From: Moniliophthora roreri
Lineage: Eukaryota > Basidiomycota > Agaricomycetes > Agaricales > Marasmiaceae
Assembly (NCBI GenBank): GCA_001466705.2
Contig: LATX02000185.1
Location: 649,526 to 713,525, forward strand
Reading direction: 5' to 3'
DNA length: 64,000 bases
Part shown: one piece after another, positions 1 to 12,480 of the stretch
Layout of the letters: each line of letters opens with the position of its first letter
Numbering within the stretch: the first letter of the stretch is position 1
Program-made: the position numbers and the translations under genes
The notes under the pieces: model-generated
Databases searched by the model: none
What the model was told of the DNA's origin: nothing
The model's input: only the letters and a program-made list of their open reading frames with translations

Positions 1-3000
1 GCCTCCCTTCGGTTAGAGTCTAGGACGGTTCGACAACGGGGTTTCAACGAACACTGGGTACGAGTAGCCTCTAATGGTCATTGTTCCATCGAATATAATC
101 AGGAGAATGACTATATTCAGTGAAACCTATACAGCACATCAGTCTCGCCGTACCTCCGCACAAGAATGAGCAACTCATGACCTCGTCCAGCTTTAGGCAC
201 CGACGCCCTATGCCCAGCTCCACAACCTTCCACAACCTGCCACGGAATCAATAACCCTCTACCCATCTCTCTACTCGACCCGACAAACATCTGTCAAGCT
301 CTACTGATCCTCCTGCGGCCCTTCTCGACATTGCTAAAGCGTAAAACAGATCAGTGAATCCTGGAAAAAAAGGAAGCATATGTTAATTAGGCGTACAGCC
401 TTTTCACACCAGTATTTGCTACGACTAGACGTTCTGAAAGGAGTTTACGTACCGTAAAATCGATTCAATTTCAAGTTACACCGCCAACGGTCTATGATGA
501 GCCGTCACCAAGCCCATGGTGAGCTCAAAAGATCCTCAGTACGAGGATGTGGCCAGCTTAGCGCCCGGACCTAAGCAACATTTCTTCTGTTCCTTTATCC
601 CGTCATGTCCCTTCCCTTCTAAGGCTACCAGGACCCTCCCTAGGACCTATATTTGTATTCCAGACCTGAATCCAGCACGGGAGGGGCTTGGAAAACCCAA
701 GCTTTCAAAAGTTGCTCAGGGTCCGCTCCAAGGGGGTAGCAAAAAATTTTTTTAATACACGATGTTGATTTTTTTTTTAAGGACCGTCGAGGGGGACCAA
801 CCGACCATCACCTGCCATATATGGAAAGTAAGTGACGTCACCTTACCAAATTTGGTTGACCTTTCGTTCCTTGTTACCTGCCCTCCGTCACCCTCTACGA
901 TCCTTCAGCTGCGTAAATGAATTTCCAAGGTCAGAATCATACACAGTGACAAGCAGCAGGCTGAATGAGTAGATTCGGGATTGAGAACAAAACTGACAGC
1001 AGTCACAGAGGTGCTGTTGTGGTTACCGAAGAAGTTTGAAATCAGAATATTCAATAGATGGGTGCCCGCAACAACAGAATTCTGTTATTTCTGCCAAGGA
1101 AAAGCCTGAGAAAAGCAAGTAGTGAATAATTTGACCACATTTGAGCCCCTAAGGATGCCCAAAACCTTGAAAAAGGTTTGACCCAAAAAAATTTTTAAGG
1201 ACCTTAGGACTGAACCAACTGACCATCATCGTGTTCGGGATCCACGGCCCGCTGCCCCCTTGGTCCGCTCACGTAACAAGAATCCTCAAAATCGTGGCTC
1301 GCCACGGTCCTGTCTGACATCTGGATCCGAGGATATATTGTACATATCGAAGTTCTGTTGCGTTTCGGCATTGTAGAGAAGACGAGTTGGCGGCAAAGAA
1401 GGAACGGAGATGGTGGTTATAGAGAAAGACCAGCTCTCTGGACCCGTCGTGACCGGAAAGAAAATGCCGGCAGTAACGAGTGACTGGTGACACCTACCAC
1501 ACGCAAGCTACTGCCCTCGGTCTTTAACGACTGCAGAATCTAAGAACCAACGCGCTTACTGGGCAAAAAAGGTGGGCACTACCTCTGCATCGTGAAGTTG
1601 ACTAATTATACCGACGCGTGCTCACAACAGGAAACTTCAAGTTTCACCGGTCAAGGGGAAGCATGAAGCTGAGATGGGAATGGGTCTTGTTAGTGCTGGG
1701 AGTCGTTCTGTGTGGTCATATTTCCTAGTCCCATTCCAACTTGAACCGTTTCTCTTACGACTACGATCTTCAATTATAAAATTTTCTCTATTTAGGCTAC
1801 CGTGAATTTTTTGGCCTTCGTCCATGATCTAGAAACCGACAGCCGCGAAGGAAGATGAGGATACCCAATCTTGCTCCGAGCCGCAACATTCAAGACGTTA
1901 CACATACCGCTCAGTCTACCCAATCTACCCGCTCGCCATCTGGTCGCTTTCCGCAATTCATGTCTTTATCTGCAATGGAAGCCCTCTATTGTAGTATAGT
2001 ATACCAACAAGGGTTTCGGAGTGCCTTCGCTCGCCCATCATCCATTACCTCAACTGCGATTTAAGAGAAGATACACAAAGTGGGCTATATGGGCTATCAA
2101 TGCTATCATGATGTTACCAAATTCTTTGGAAAAAGGGAATGCCGGCTCGGGAGACGCCATGATCACACTGATAACGGGGACAATGTGAGTACATTTTTCA
2201 GGTAGCATTGCTATTCCTAGCTGTCCATGCTGGTAGCCACAGGTAGTCTGCCGGATGCTATGTCTACTATCTAGTGAGTTTAGCCCCAAATAAGAGTCTT
2301 TCGGGGAATACTAATGCACTTCCCTCGTCTCTAGCACCCTGTTATCGAATCTGGGGGATGTCACAGCCCATTACGAACCACTTTGTCATTCAAATTGCGG
2401 AGTCATCAGGCTGTATCGGCTGTACCCCTTGCTGTACATATACTTTCACAATGATCGCTGTTGTAAAGCTATGCGTATCGTAGATTATGTATTTTACAGC
2501 TTGTGCGTAAGATGGATTGATTTGACGGCGATGCTGTATGTGCAATGTGATAGCGTTAGAAAGGTAACATCCGTGCCCTCGCTCCTCGCTCCCCGTCGAT
2601 ATTCAATCAAGGGAAAAAGATGCCTCTTGACATATCAAGGGAATACAGTATTATTATTACTGTTACTCCCTAAATGTGCAGTTCCCTTTCCTCTCCCGTG
2701 ATACTGATCTCATTGTCTTCCCTCTCATTCTCGGAAGGACCCCATTTTAGGATGAATGCAGTGATGGAGTAAACTGTCAAGTGTTGATAACGTCTAACGG
2801 TTGTCGTTTCGAGCTGTGATCGAGTCTCGTTGAACATATGTCCAAATGGCTCCTTGTAATCGCAGGCAAACAGATTCTCGCCAATACTGAGGAATCGCAT
2901 TGAATCAAACGAAGACGAGAACCGGAGAACCGGAGGATCCGTTGTAGTCAGACCAAGAATGTTCTATCAATGTTTACGTGCTACAAACGATGCTACGACA

Positions 3001-3013
3001 TATTAACAAAAAG
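1..3013. other. No confident gene
   Basis: I see only short unrelated open frames and no family signature. Two degenerate copies of a dispersed repeat (T-run followed by AAG, then a CCAACYRACCATCA-like core) lie near 755-815 and 1175-1230; the same core recurs near 54.9 kb and 56.3 kb. Confidence 0.5.
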
Positions 3014-3831
3014 CTAGGCATAGACGGACGTTTCTACCTGAGACTTAAGATTTGGAAGAGAGTGTCTAGTGTGGATCAATCGATCTAGCAGAGGACGTTA
3101 GGGTCTTGTTGAAACGCAATCGGGAGTTCTTACTTGCAACTGGTCATAACCTTCTCTGAGTCGAGCAGCCAGCTTCCTGATCGCCCGTGAATCAATTCCA
3201 AGCATGCTTCTCCCCATCCTTACAAGAAGGTTTTTCTTGTATCGCTTCTGGATGAACCGGTGGATATCCTCAGCCGCGCTAGTACTCGCTCTTTCAGTGC
3301 AAAAATCGACCAACACTGGATATTCAACTCACTCTCGGAAGCCCATCTGCTGAACGCGAAGGCAAGAAGTCATAAATTCGCCTCCCATGGGGGTCCGGAC
3401 TTCTGTCGGGTAAGGCTGGTGTACCGACACAACTTGGTGAACCTTCTCGCAGAGGTCTAGTGCAAGGAGGTAATGCGGTGATCCAGGCTTCTCGCCATGT
3501 TCAAGGACCTATAAGCAAAGTTTTGTTAATACGGCAAGTGACTTGAGAGGAGAATAAGTGCGTACGGCTTCATAGGCAGAACATGCGTAGATGGCGAGGT
3601 TCTGTAGGTAACGAATGGTGGGGTCCTGAGACGTATTTTGAAGGAGTGCGAGCTTCGATGCAGTGAGTTCGACTGCCATAAGGAAGAAGGCCTTCGAGAT
3701 AGGAGGCTGGGCTCGAATGTCTCCCTTAAACTGGAGGCCTTTTAAGTCCAGGGTCCCAACTGAAAAACGCTCCTTGCTAAATGATATCTGGAATTGCTAG
3801 ATTGAACACCTTGCGCGAAGTAATTTTTCAT
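3014..3831 (-). CDS. Small helical-bundle protein (MLKL-like/HeLo-like family), bundle only
   Basis: Five-exon model: 3831-3810, 3759-3566, 3508-3333, 3290-3134 and 3037-3014, predicted 190 aa. All introns have GT..AG ends and the frame is continuous; the phases of the three main introns (0, 2, 0) match the other helical-bundle genes in this window. Exon 2 carries an N-terminal helix (KLALLQN, NLAIYACSAYEA). Exon 3 has the conserved block HYLLALDLCEKVHQVV. Exon 4 has EDIHRFIQKRY followed by AIRKLAARLREGYDQLQ, corresponding to the two last helices. The protein ends eight codons into the last exon, so there is no C-terminal module. Role is inferred only: such bundles act as membrane-targeting or adaptor domains. 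The first (22-nt) and last (24-nt) exons are the weakest parts of the model. Confidence 0.6.
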
Positions 3832-4948
3832 TGTATGGTTTCATTGTAAAAAAAATATAGATGCTGTATCCTAAACAATATGATTTAGAGAACCCTTGAA
3901 GGAAGTCAAGCTCATGCAGAGAAAACCAAAATGTGACCGCGGAAGGAACTTGTTGAGGTAAATAGACGTTTGATTAATGAGCGAGCAGATATTTGGAGTG
4001 AGTCAAAACGACTCTATTGATAGTCAAGGGTCTTGCTCGAGAAAGGAACACGTAAACAAGTGAACAGCTTATTCCTTCGATTGACGTCGGAGGAGTCATT
4101 ATGCGTCAGTGATCTGTTGCCGGTAAAGCAAAAGGACGGCGGAGAGATTGCTGTAGGCGTGCAGCACGTTGGAACCAGGCTTGAGGATAATCGGTATCTG
4201 CATCGGTTTAAATCTGCGGCGCATCTCAACAAAGAAATTAAAGCAGAATCTCCGATCACTTGATACCGGGCGAAAGCATTCCGGTGTGAGCAGCAAGACA
4301 GTCAAGTCATGACGATAGGAAGCTGAAGGGTCTGTAGGCCGCGAAGATCCGGGAGAATATCATGTCGGTGATTCGTTCTGCGAGGGTGAGATTGTGGGTC
4401 AACATGAAGGGATTTGAAGGTTAGGGTGGAGGGCAGGAGTAAAATCAGGGTCAGGGCGTTGCAAGGCGTCAGCAGAACGGAATATTGGCAACCACCACGT
4501 GCGGATTTCCACGCGTCACGGTGCTGTCTGAATCTGTTTTTCGCTTGAAAGGTTGTTTGACCCTCATCACCTCTATTGGACTTCCGTTGCACCTGCAGAT
4601 GGCTCATAACGCGTAGGGCCATGAAGCACGATTTTATCCCTCGAATACGCAATCCGGTGGTCGAGGTCAGCATGGCGTCCTGATTCCTCGATGAAAAGAA
4701 AGCTAGTTTGGGAGGCAAGATCCTGGTGATACTTCGACGACAGTGTGTTCCCCTTGCCTACTCCATGCACACCTTGATGAGGTCTCATGACTTTCTCGCC
4801 CAGATCTTCACGTTTTCTTTCAAACTTGTACGAAAAGATGGGCTATTTTCGTAACTAGCCATCGTTTATTCTCAGCTGTCTGTGGTGATAACCAAGGGTG
4901 CTTGCTCTGCGATACATCCGGCCTTACCTGGTGAGGTTAATCCCAAAC
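3832..4948. other. Intergenic, no confident gene
   Basis: Overlapping open frames of 70-140 codons on both strands around 4.0-4.8 kb show no recognisable domain. The longest one on the minus strand begins at a TTG, not an ATG. I do not call a gene. Confidence 0.4.
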
Positions 4949-5200
4949 ATGAACATCCTCATGATCGTTGACTGGTTTCAAAGTTTGGGGATACCCTTTC
5001 AAGCCGACACACTGGTACGCTCCTTCTATCATTCGAATCTTCAACGATGTCTCTGATCTTTTTCGTTGGTTGGTTTACAGGATCAACACGAACGCACTCG
5101 TAACCGGGAATCACTGCTTGACTTGTGTACATGCTGGTGGCCAATGCTCATTGACACTGCACAACGCTTCGCGGCCGGGGAGACATACAGAGTTATCGAC
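4949..5200 (+). CDS. Possible gene fragment with good splice signals, unknown product
   Basis: An ATG at 4949 opens 22 codons to a GTACGC donor at 5015. A TTTACAG acceptor then leads into a 40-codon open exon (5081-5200) ending at a consensus GTAAGT donor, all in one frame. The second exon reads RESLLDLCTCWWPMLIDTAQRF in part, which looks protein-like. A third open block (about 5264-5437) ending in AG|GTGAGT could follow in frame, but I could not find a convincing end. I recognise no family. Treat it as a partial or decayed gene. Confidence 0.3.
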
Positions 5201-5569
5201 GTAAGTCGAAGACCTTCATCTTGAGCTCAAGTATCAAGCTGGTACATAGCTGTCCTTCATAGCGGCGTTGTTGGGCCAAACGCGCAGGAAAGGCCGCCCC
5301 TCGTGTTGGAAACCGCGTGGATAGTATTGGGAAGAATGCAGAGGATTCTGGTGGACCACATCCGGCGAGGAAGGCGCTGTATTCGAAGAGCTGCGGTGAC
5401 CATTTCAAGGCCATGGCTAGTCCCTCGTTAGGAAGGTGAGTCCTCCACCAATCTATTCTCAAACGTTATAGAGGTGATCTTCCTCTTCCCTAGATGCATC
5501 ATCAAAGCTACATTCGTCGACGTGCCCGCGAACTTGATACGACCAACCCTTCTGGGATAGATTTAATCG

Positions 5570-8011
5570 AGGAGAACCCCAGATCTGTCGAAAATGCTCA
5601 GAATGGTAGGTTGGTATGTGTCTTATTTGTGCGAACATTTCGTTTGCTGACAAACTTCCGTAGCCCTTAGGATGAGAACTCAATGTCTCACAAAGTTTGC
5701 CCGCTTCAAACCATCGGCACCCGTTCCCTTCGTATCCCAGTCAGCGAGCAAGGTGTTGCAACTGATACTTCCAAGGAAAAGTAGATTCGGTCTGTAGGCG
5801 AATAAGGAGTCCAAGCTCGAAGGGTGGGTATATCAATGGACGTTTGAACCTACCCATCGATACTCAAGCGAGCATGGAGCAAGAAGAAGAGATCATGGCT
5901 TGGTAAGCTCTCGTTTTCATTTAGCTGATAATAAACGTGCCAATGCAACCTACAGCCTACTCCTCAGGAAGACACCATGATGAAAACTATTGAGATTCAT
6001 TCAGTGGGTTAGGCTAGACTGCGTCCTCATAGGGCGAAGGAGTGCGCCGCGCCATGGACGTTGACGGTATGTGCCTTGTTAACAGCTCGAACAACTCGTT
6101 TATTTACGATTTCTCCTGTAACGTATAGGACACCTCCCAAGTCGGAACACTAAACTCGATTGGTGCTCAGTGTCGGGGTCGTTGAGTGGATGCGGAAGGC
6201 CTGAGTGACAAATTCATTTCACCAGTGCCAGTCCGTCGTGTCGGGAAAGGTACACGCTGCTGACAGGGTATGTGGGACTCCAACCACATCCCGGATATTC
6301 TGAAGCTAATGTACCCAGATAGACGTGAGGCGCCCAGGAGGAGCCAAGCTGTACCTCTTACATGTTACAGTTTGAGGGGTTGAGTTTCGTGAAAAGGCTG
6401 GTACGTTTCCTTTTCCTGTGACGATGCCACATCCCATCTACCCGCTACTTTCAACAATTTTCACGAACCGCCATATTGACTTTTTGAACTTTCTTTACAG
6501 ACGACCGAGGAATCGGAATCGTCAAGTTTCAACTTTCCAAGGCATTGAACGAAAGTAACGAAGACCACCTCGCACGTCCCCTCGCAAATGCGTCACCATG
6601 ACGGACAATTTCAAGCATCGGCATCTATGCCCTCTGACGTTCTCATAATGTACGAGCTGGCGGTCGATAATCTAATTCTCAACAAAACTGCCATCAAAAA
6701 TGACAGCCGGTACGAATCATATCCGCGAACTCAAACTTTCTCGGGAGACTGATCTGTCTGCTTCCCGCAGTATTCAACTTACCACCCAAACCGAAGATAC
6801 TACCGAACTCCGGGAAAATTATCCCAGGTAGTTGGTGTTACGGTTCAGATCCTCAGGTGTCTGTCATTGCCAATCAAGTTTCGCAAGCATCGGATCCAAA
6901 GACAGAGATTGCGTACTATCTACTGAAATCATTCCGGAGCTGGCAGGCCCTCGACGCCTCACCCTCCAATAATCTATTCCGGTTACCAAGCATCTTCAGC
7001 GTAGGTTTTGGCCCGAATCTTATTCCTTTGCCTGATACTAATCTTCTTCCTCTCCAGTCTAGCTGATCATGCATCCCAAGTCGTATGAAGTTCGAGAGCG
7101 AATCGTCATGTTCCTGCTTCCAAATCCTCTTATGTTTTTACTCGAACGAGCTAACTAGTCATGCACCTAGATCCTCCGAACTCCAATTACTCATAACTGA
7201 AAGGAAGAGCGCATGTTCGATAGGTGTGCGGGAACTACCTGCCATACCGCTGAGCTTCGCAGAGAGGAATCCATCTTTAGGACATGTGAATGACGGTATG
7301 TCAAGTATCCTCTTCACGACTATACGCTGATAATTTCCTAACTAGGATTCAGTGAATCGGATGCGCGCTGTACTGGAATTGCTTAAAACGAGGAGAATGT
7401 CAACAATGGCTCTGTAGCATCTATCTGCTGTCATTTAACGTTCGTTCCGGGTCGGGTAGATAATCTTGCCGCAGAGTGGTGTCAGTGAGATCCTGAGGGA
7501 GTGGGCACTGGCAGAGGTGTTGGAGATGATGTCGGTTACGTTCTCAAGCGCTCGCGAGAACCATGCTGATTTTGGTCATGTAGATAACAAGCTAGCTCTC
7601 TGGTTATCCAAGCAGGACAGTGTTCCGAGATGGTACATTCGTTTCTCGGACTTTGACTAGACCTTTGACCTCTGAACTTTTCGTGGCCAGGTTACTGACT
7701 CGCTCACGCCAGTGACACTTGCCAACCTATTACCAGCGCTGGCTGAACTGGTAATCACGGGGAACTTTGCGCAATGGAACTTGCTATGTCGTTGTACTTC
7801 TCTATCCTGATCTTCGATCTTTATAGCTGACCGCTTCTTGGAAAGACCTATTCTCTGGTATCAGTGCGAACTACACCGATGGAAGTGACGCAGGCATCGA
7901 ATGTTGAGGTACTATCAACGCGGGCCCCGAAATCCCTCGCAAGTTATCGAAACAGGCATCTGAATGTTGTACTTGACTGCATCCTACACTCTGGTCTTTG
8001 CGAAACGGCTA
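5570..8011. other. Unresolved region with scattered intron-like signals
   Basis: Several CAG acceptors preceded by pyrimidine tracts (for example near 6500) and short open blocks suggest a decayed plus-strand gene or genes, but no chain of exons stays open and no domain is recognisable. The best block is 7466-7660 (+), which contains AEVLEMMSVTFSSAREN. Confidence 0.3.
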
Positions 8012-9392
8012 CTACAATACAATGGATTTCAATACTGAGACTGTACATAAAGAAATCGAGACCAATATTGTCAATAAAAAAAATGTGAAATATATCATGT
8101 TGGCTACGAAATGGAACGTTTGAGCTTTGGATGAATGAGTATGGAAATCGCAAGTGAGAGAAAAGGAAATGAAGGGTACAGAAACATGAAAGCCCAAGTG
8201 TGCGGGCGAGGAGGTAGTCGCGCTCTTCCCCGGGCCAATATGGTGTGTTGTCCGCACAACACTGGCAGATAGGGAGATGAGCGAGTCCTTGGGTTTGTTG
8301 ACCGTAGGCGAACCTATCAGATGGGTATATGGCGGCGGTGATGGCAACAGGTCCTCGACGTCAGTAGGCAGTGACGTTAACGAGACAAACGCGTTCGTAG
8401 TCCTCTCGTCGATGGGTGGAGTAATAGGCTTGGATATATCGATAAATGAAGCCTTCCCGTCGGTGACTGCAGTTGTGTCGGGTGTAGACTTTAGCAGGTC
8501 CTTGAAAGCATCTTCGAAGGGTACCGACGAACACGGTGTTGAATTTGCAGACGAGGTGAAGGGGTTGTTGGTCTTCTCGTTAACCGAGAACATGGTGGAG
8601 CCAGAGGTATCTGCCCGTTCAATACTCCCCCAACTCCTCAGTCCTTCTTGTATAGTTCGTTGTTGGGAGGCCATACGGGCTACGGTTTCGCACACTGTGA
8701 TCTGTGATTGGATCTAACTGGCGAGTCAGAGAAAAACAGGTGTCGAACGCAAACACAAAACGCACTCCGAAAATGTCCAACGCTTGCCTCAAGCGCTCAC
8801 GGTATTCCTGTATCCTCCCCAAGTCTGATGTATTCGCAAAATAGCGCTTCCAGAATCCTCTGCTAGCGCGTTGTTTCGCGAAATCTCTGATTTCGGTGAG
8901 CGTTCTGTACGAAGTGTAAGTACAAGAGAAGGAAAGCTCAGGAAGAGAAAAGCGTACTCTTCGAGTTCTTCCAAGTGTTTGAGCAGCATTGGAGACAAAA
9001 TTTGGCGACCTTCTATACCACTGTCCTTCATATCATTGACAGATGATAGCTCCTGGCAGACCATTTTGATGTGAAGAACCAGCGAGCACGAGTCTTTGGC
9101 TAGCCTTTTGAAAGCGTCCTTGTTATTTTTTGCTGCCTGATGACCCAGTGAATAGCATGATACAGATACTATAAATGAACCGACTCACTTGGGCGGCTCT
9201 AAGGATCTCTACCGCTAACGTGCATGCAATCCCAATGAACGGTATCTGTCCTGCAAAAGAAGCACACTTCAAAGTCAAAAGGGCTGTGATAGAGATCTCT
9301 GATGCAGTATTTAAACGTCTTCCGAAGCCAAGTTTGAATAGAGTTCTACGATTGTTGGGAGGTGGTAGTACAATGGGGGTAATTTTGCGCAT
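8012..9392 (-). CDS. Helical-bundle protein with C-terminal tail anchor (MLKL-like/HeLo-like family)
   Basis: Four exons: 9392-9189, 9136-8958, 8904-8766 and 8713-8012, predicted 407 aa, intron phases 0, 2, 0. Exon 1 ends in the family block GIACTLAVEILRAAQ. Exon 2 has AFKRLAKDSCSLVLHIK and HLEELEE. Exon 3 has TLTEIRDFAKQR followed by RIQEYRERLRQALDIFG. These align exon by exon with the gene at 23452-24455, to which it is the closest relative in the window (both share TLTEIRDF). The long last exon is Ser/Thr/Pro-rich and disordered, and the final 28 residues (from about 380) are almost entirely hydrophobic, running to the stop codon as a tail anchor would. I infer a membrane-associated protein. 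Family naming rests on pattern only; the exon structure is well supported. Confidence 0.65.
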
Positions 9393-9837
9393 GACGAAGG
9401 AGAAGTTCGTGTCCGTTGCATTGCATGCTGAGTATCAGCCGGGTATAAAAATGTAGCTGATACAGGCGCTGTTGTTAACAGGATCCACTGACATGCTTTT
9501 GAACACCCACTGTCAGATTGGTAGTTACATCCAACGGTTTGGTTACTCACCTCTTCTCATAACCCCTTACAGGCCTTACAGTTAATCTGCTTTCAGCTCA
9601 TCGACTAGCCTGTGGTCACATCCAGACGCGATACTTTGAACTGACGAACTGAGATGGCGGAAAAAAGAATAACGTGACTCTTATTAGACGCCGCGTCGCT
9701 TCTTTTTCACCATCTCTCAATCATCTCTGTCTTGCGAAGAGAAGAACATGAAGTTACTGCTTTGCTCTGCTCAGTACAGTGAGTACGTACAGCTAAATTA
9801 GACTTCCCATCTTAGTTACCGTTTCCAGCTTGAATGT
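9393..9837. other. Intergenic; possible short first exon
   Basis: A pyrimidine-rich leader precedes an ATG at about 9748 opening MKLLLCSAQY to a GTGAGT-type donor near 9780. No continuing exon could be supported. Confidence 0.25.
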
Positions 9838-11140
9838 TTTGCTGTGACCGCACAGATCCCAGGGCCTGGCGGCTCTCAGCCTTCTGCAGACGCTGAACAT
9901 ACAAGAGAAAACTCTTACAGTCACTAGTAATGACCTCAAGGGTGTTCCGAAAACCTCATGATTTCAACATTCCCATCGTCGTCTAGGGCTTGTGCTGGCA
10001 TTAACATCAACAAGCAACAAGTGGAGCCCATGCGACACCATTAGACAAAATGCGAGGTCAGGGGGCCATACGGTTATCGCAGCTGGACAGGGTCTCGGCA
10101 AACAGGAACCCGGTGCAGTCAGAGGTATCGGTGATGTTGCAGGCCGCATCGAGGCCGCGTGCGATATAAAAGCGCCAGGTATGTTCTCCGTCATCTGAGC
10201 ACGTTATTTCAAGATGTTGACCATACCCATATAAGTCGTCTTCGACTTTGGCTAGACAGACTGCCATGCTGTAGGTGCTATCCTGATATAGAAGCTGTTA
10301 CAAGGGTGAGAATTACTTCGATTCAGAAGCTAATCTCAGACCTTTCTCTAATGGTGGTCAAGGGCGCCGCTGGTCTAAGTACAGCCTTCGACAGAGCGTG
10401 AAGCGGAATCGCAGGTAAGCTCTAAGCCAGTCTTCCCGCAAAGATGCTGAGTTTAGTGAAGCACGTCACAGTGGAGCAGGAAGCGCTGAAACATGGAAAT
10501 ATCCCGATAGCAGACGTACTATGGCATCTAATGTTGAGGGGTACTTATCGGCTCGACCACGCAACAAACAGTGCTAAGGACTCTACCACCCCTTTCCGCC
10601 GCTGGATTTCGTTGGTTCTAGACCGAGAAAAAATAGCGCTGCTGTGCGGGTGTCAGCAAAGCTGCATCAGCAAAATGGACACCTAAATATAATAAATTAT
10701 AATGTATTTTGCTGATTTTAGTCCATTGTAATAGATTAAAATCAAGCAATGCTATTACAATACATTAAAATGCATTAAAATGAGACTGGTGTTATTATAA
10801 TCCATTAAAATACAATAAAATGGGATGGTATTATTATAGTACATTAAAATGCAATAAAATGAGACAGAGTTATTATAATGTAGTAAAATAGATTGTAACA
10901 GAGGCAATCAAAACAGTGCATTTTTATGCCTTCCAGAGGACAGGGAGAGGACTCTATAAAGTGAAGGGAAGCTTTTGGTTGGGGATTTGATCAATAGAAA
11001 CAGCAAGGGGGTGGAGATAGGTCTTTTGAGTAAGGGGATATATTGCACTATGTGTGGTGGTAAGTATATGGCACTGTGGTACAGTGGTCTTGAGCACCCC
11101 GTGGCTGCCAAGGTTGCTGACTAATCCACCTTGAGGTCGA
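9838..11140. repeat. First copy of a 1.3-kb direct duplication ending at an N
   Basis: This segment repeats almost exactly from 11142 onward with a constant offset of 1304 nt until a block of about 38 nt is added in the second copy. It stops at the single N at 11141. It most likely represents overlapping contig ends or the two haplotypes of a dikaryon rather than a real tandem duplication. The 5' part includes open frames repeated in both copies, for example 10444-10686 (+, 80 codons) and 10058-10267 (-, 69 codons, five Cys), neither recognisable. Confidence 0.85.
10058..10267 (-). CDS. Unrecognised Cys-containing ORF (duplicated at 11362-11571)
   Basis: A 69-codon ATG-initiated frame with five cysteines, containing YGYGQHLEITCSDDGEHTWR. 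It could be an exon of a small secreted or lectin-like protein, but no signal peptide, partner exon or family match is visible. The overlapping plus-strand frame is about equally long, so coding status is doubtful. Confidence 0.2.
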   Translation of the reverse strand: MAVCLAKVEDDLYGYGQHLEITCSDDGEHTWRFYIARGLDAACNITDTSDCTGFLFAETLSSCDNRMAP

Positions 11141-11141
11141 N

Positions 11142-12480
11142 TTTGCTGTGACCGCACAGATCCCAGGGCCTGGCGGCTCTCAGCCTTCTGCAGACGCTGA
11201 ACATACAAGAGAAAACTCTTACAGTCACTAGTAATGACCTCAAGGGTGTTCCGAAAACCTCATGATTTCAACATTCCCATCGTCGTCTAGGGCTTGTGCT
11301 GGCATTAACATCAACAAGCAACAAGTGGAGCCCATGCGACACCATTAGACAAAATGCGAGGTCAGGGGGCCATACGGTTATCGCAGCTGGACAGGGTCTC
11401 GGCAAACAGGAACCCGGTGCAGTCAGAGGTATCGGTGATGTTGCAGGCCGCATCGAGGCCGCGTGCGATATAAAAGCGCCAGGTATGTTCTCCGTCATCT
11501 GAGCACGTTATTTCAAGATGTTGACCATACCCATATAAGTCGTCTTCGACTTTGGCTAGACAGACTGCCATGCTGTAGGTGCTATCCTGATATAGAAGCT
11601 GTTACAAGGGTGAGAATTACTTCGATTCAGAAGCTAATCTCAGACCTTTCTCTAATGGTGGTCAAGGGCGCCGCTGGTCTAAGTACAGCCTTCGACAGAG
11701 CGTGAAGCGGAATCGCAGGTAAGCTCTAAGCCAGTCTTCCCGCAAAGATGCTGAGTTTAGTGAAGCACGTCACAGTGGAGCAGGAAGCGCTGAAACATGG
11801 AAATATCCCGATAGCAGACGTACTATGGCATCTAATGTTGAGGGGTACTTATCGGCTCGACCACGCAACAAACAGTGCTAAGGACTCTACCACCCCTTTC
11901 CGCCGCTGGATTTCGTTGGTTCTAGACCGAGAAAAAATAGCGCTGCTGTGCGGGTGTCAGCAAAGCTGCATCAGCAAAATGGACACCTAAATATAATAAA
12001 TTATAATGTATTTTGCTGATTTTAGTCCATTGTAATAGATTAAAATCAAGCAATGCTATTACAATACATTAAAATGCATTAAAATGAGACTGGTGTTATT
12101 ATAATCCATTAAAATACAATAAAATGGGATGGTATTATTATAGTACATTAAAATGCAATAAAATAGGATGGTATTATTATAGTGTATTAAAATGCAATAA
12201 AATGAGACAGAGTTATTATAATGTAGTAAAATAGATTGTAACAGAGGCAATCAAAACAGTGCATTTTTATGCCTTCCAGAGGACAGGGAGAGGACTCTAT
12301 AAAGTGAAGGGAAGCTTTTGGTTGGGGATTTGATCAATAGAAACAGCAAGGGGGTGGAGATAGGTCTTTTGAGTAAGGGGATATATTGCACTATGTGTGT
12401 TGGTAAGTATATGGCACTGTGGTACAGTGGTCTTGAGCACCCCGTGGCTGCCAAGGTTGCTGACTAATCCATCTTGAGGT
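11142..12480. repeat. Second copy of the 1.3-kb direct duplication
   Basis: Near-identical to 9838-11140. It differs by one additional unit of about 38 nt in the AT-rich minisatellite around 12130-12200 and by a few single-base changes near 12400-12475. Only this copy continues into the right terminal inverted repeat of the transposon that it contains. Confidence 0.85.

Noticed and set aside
4302..4718. 138-codon minus-strand ORF
   Set aside because: No ATG start, no domain, and overlapping frames of similar length on the same strand.
8277..8717. 146-codon plus-strand ORF
   Set aside because: Antisense shadow of the long last exon of the tail-anchored bundle gene; starts within its coding text.
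10444..11990. Two identical 80-aa ORFs suggesting a duplicated gene
   Set aside because: They are the same sequence repeated across the N at 11141; the frame also runs into the TIR element.
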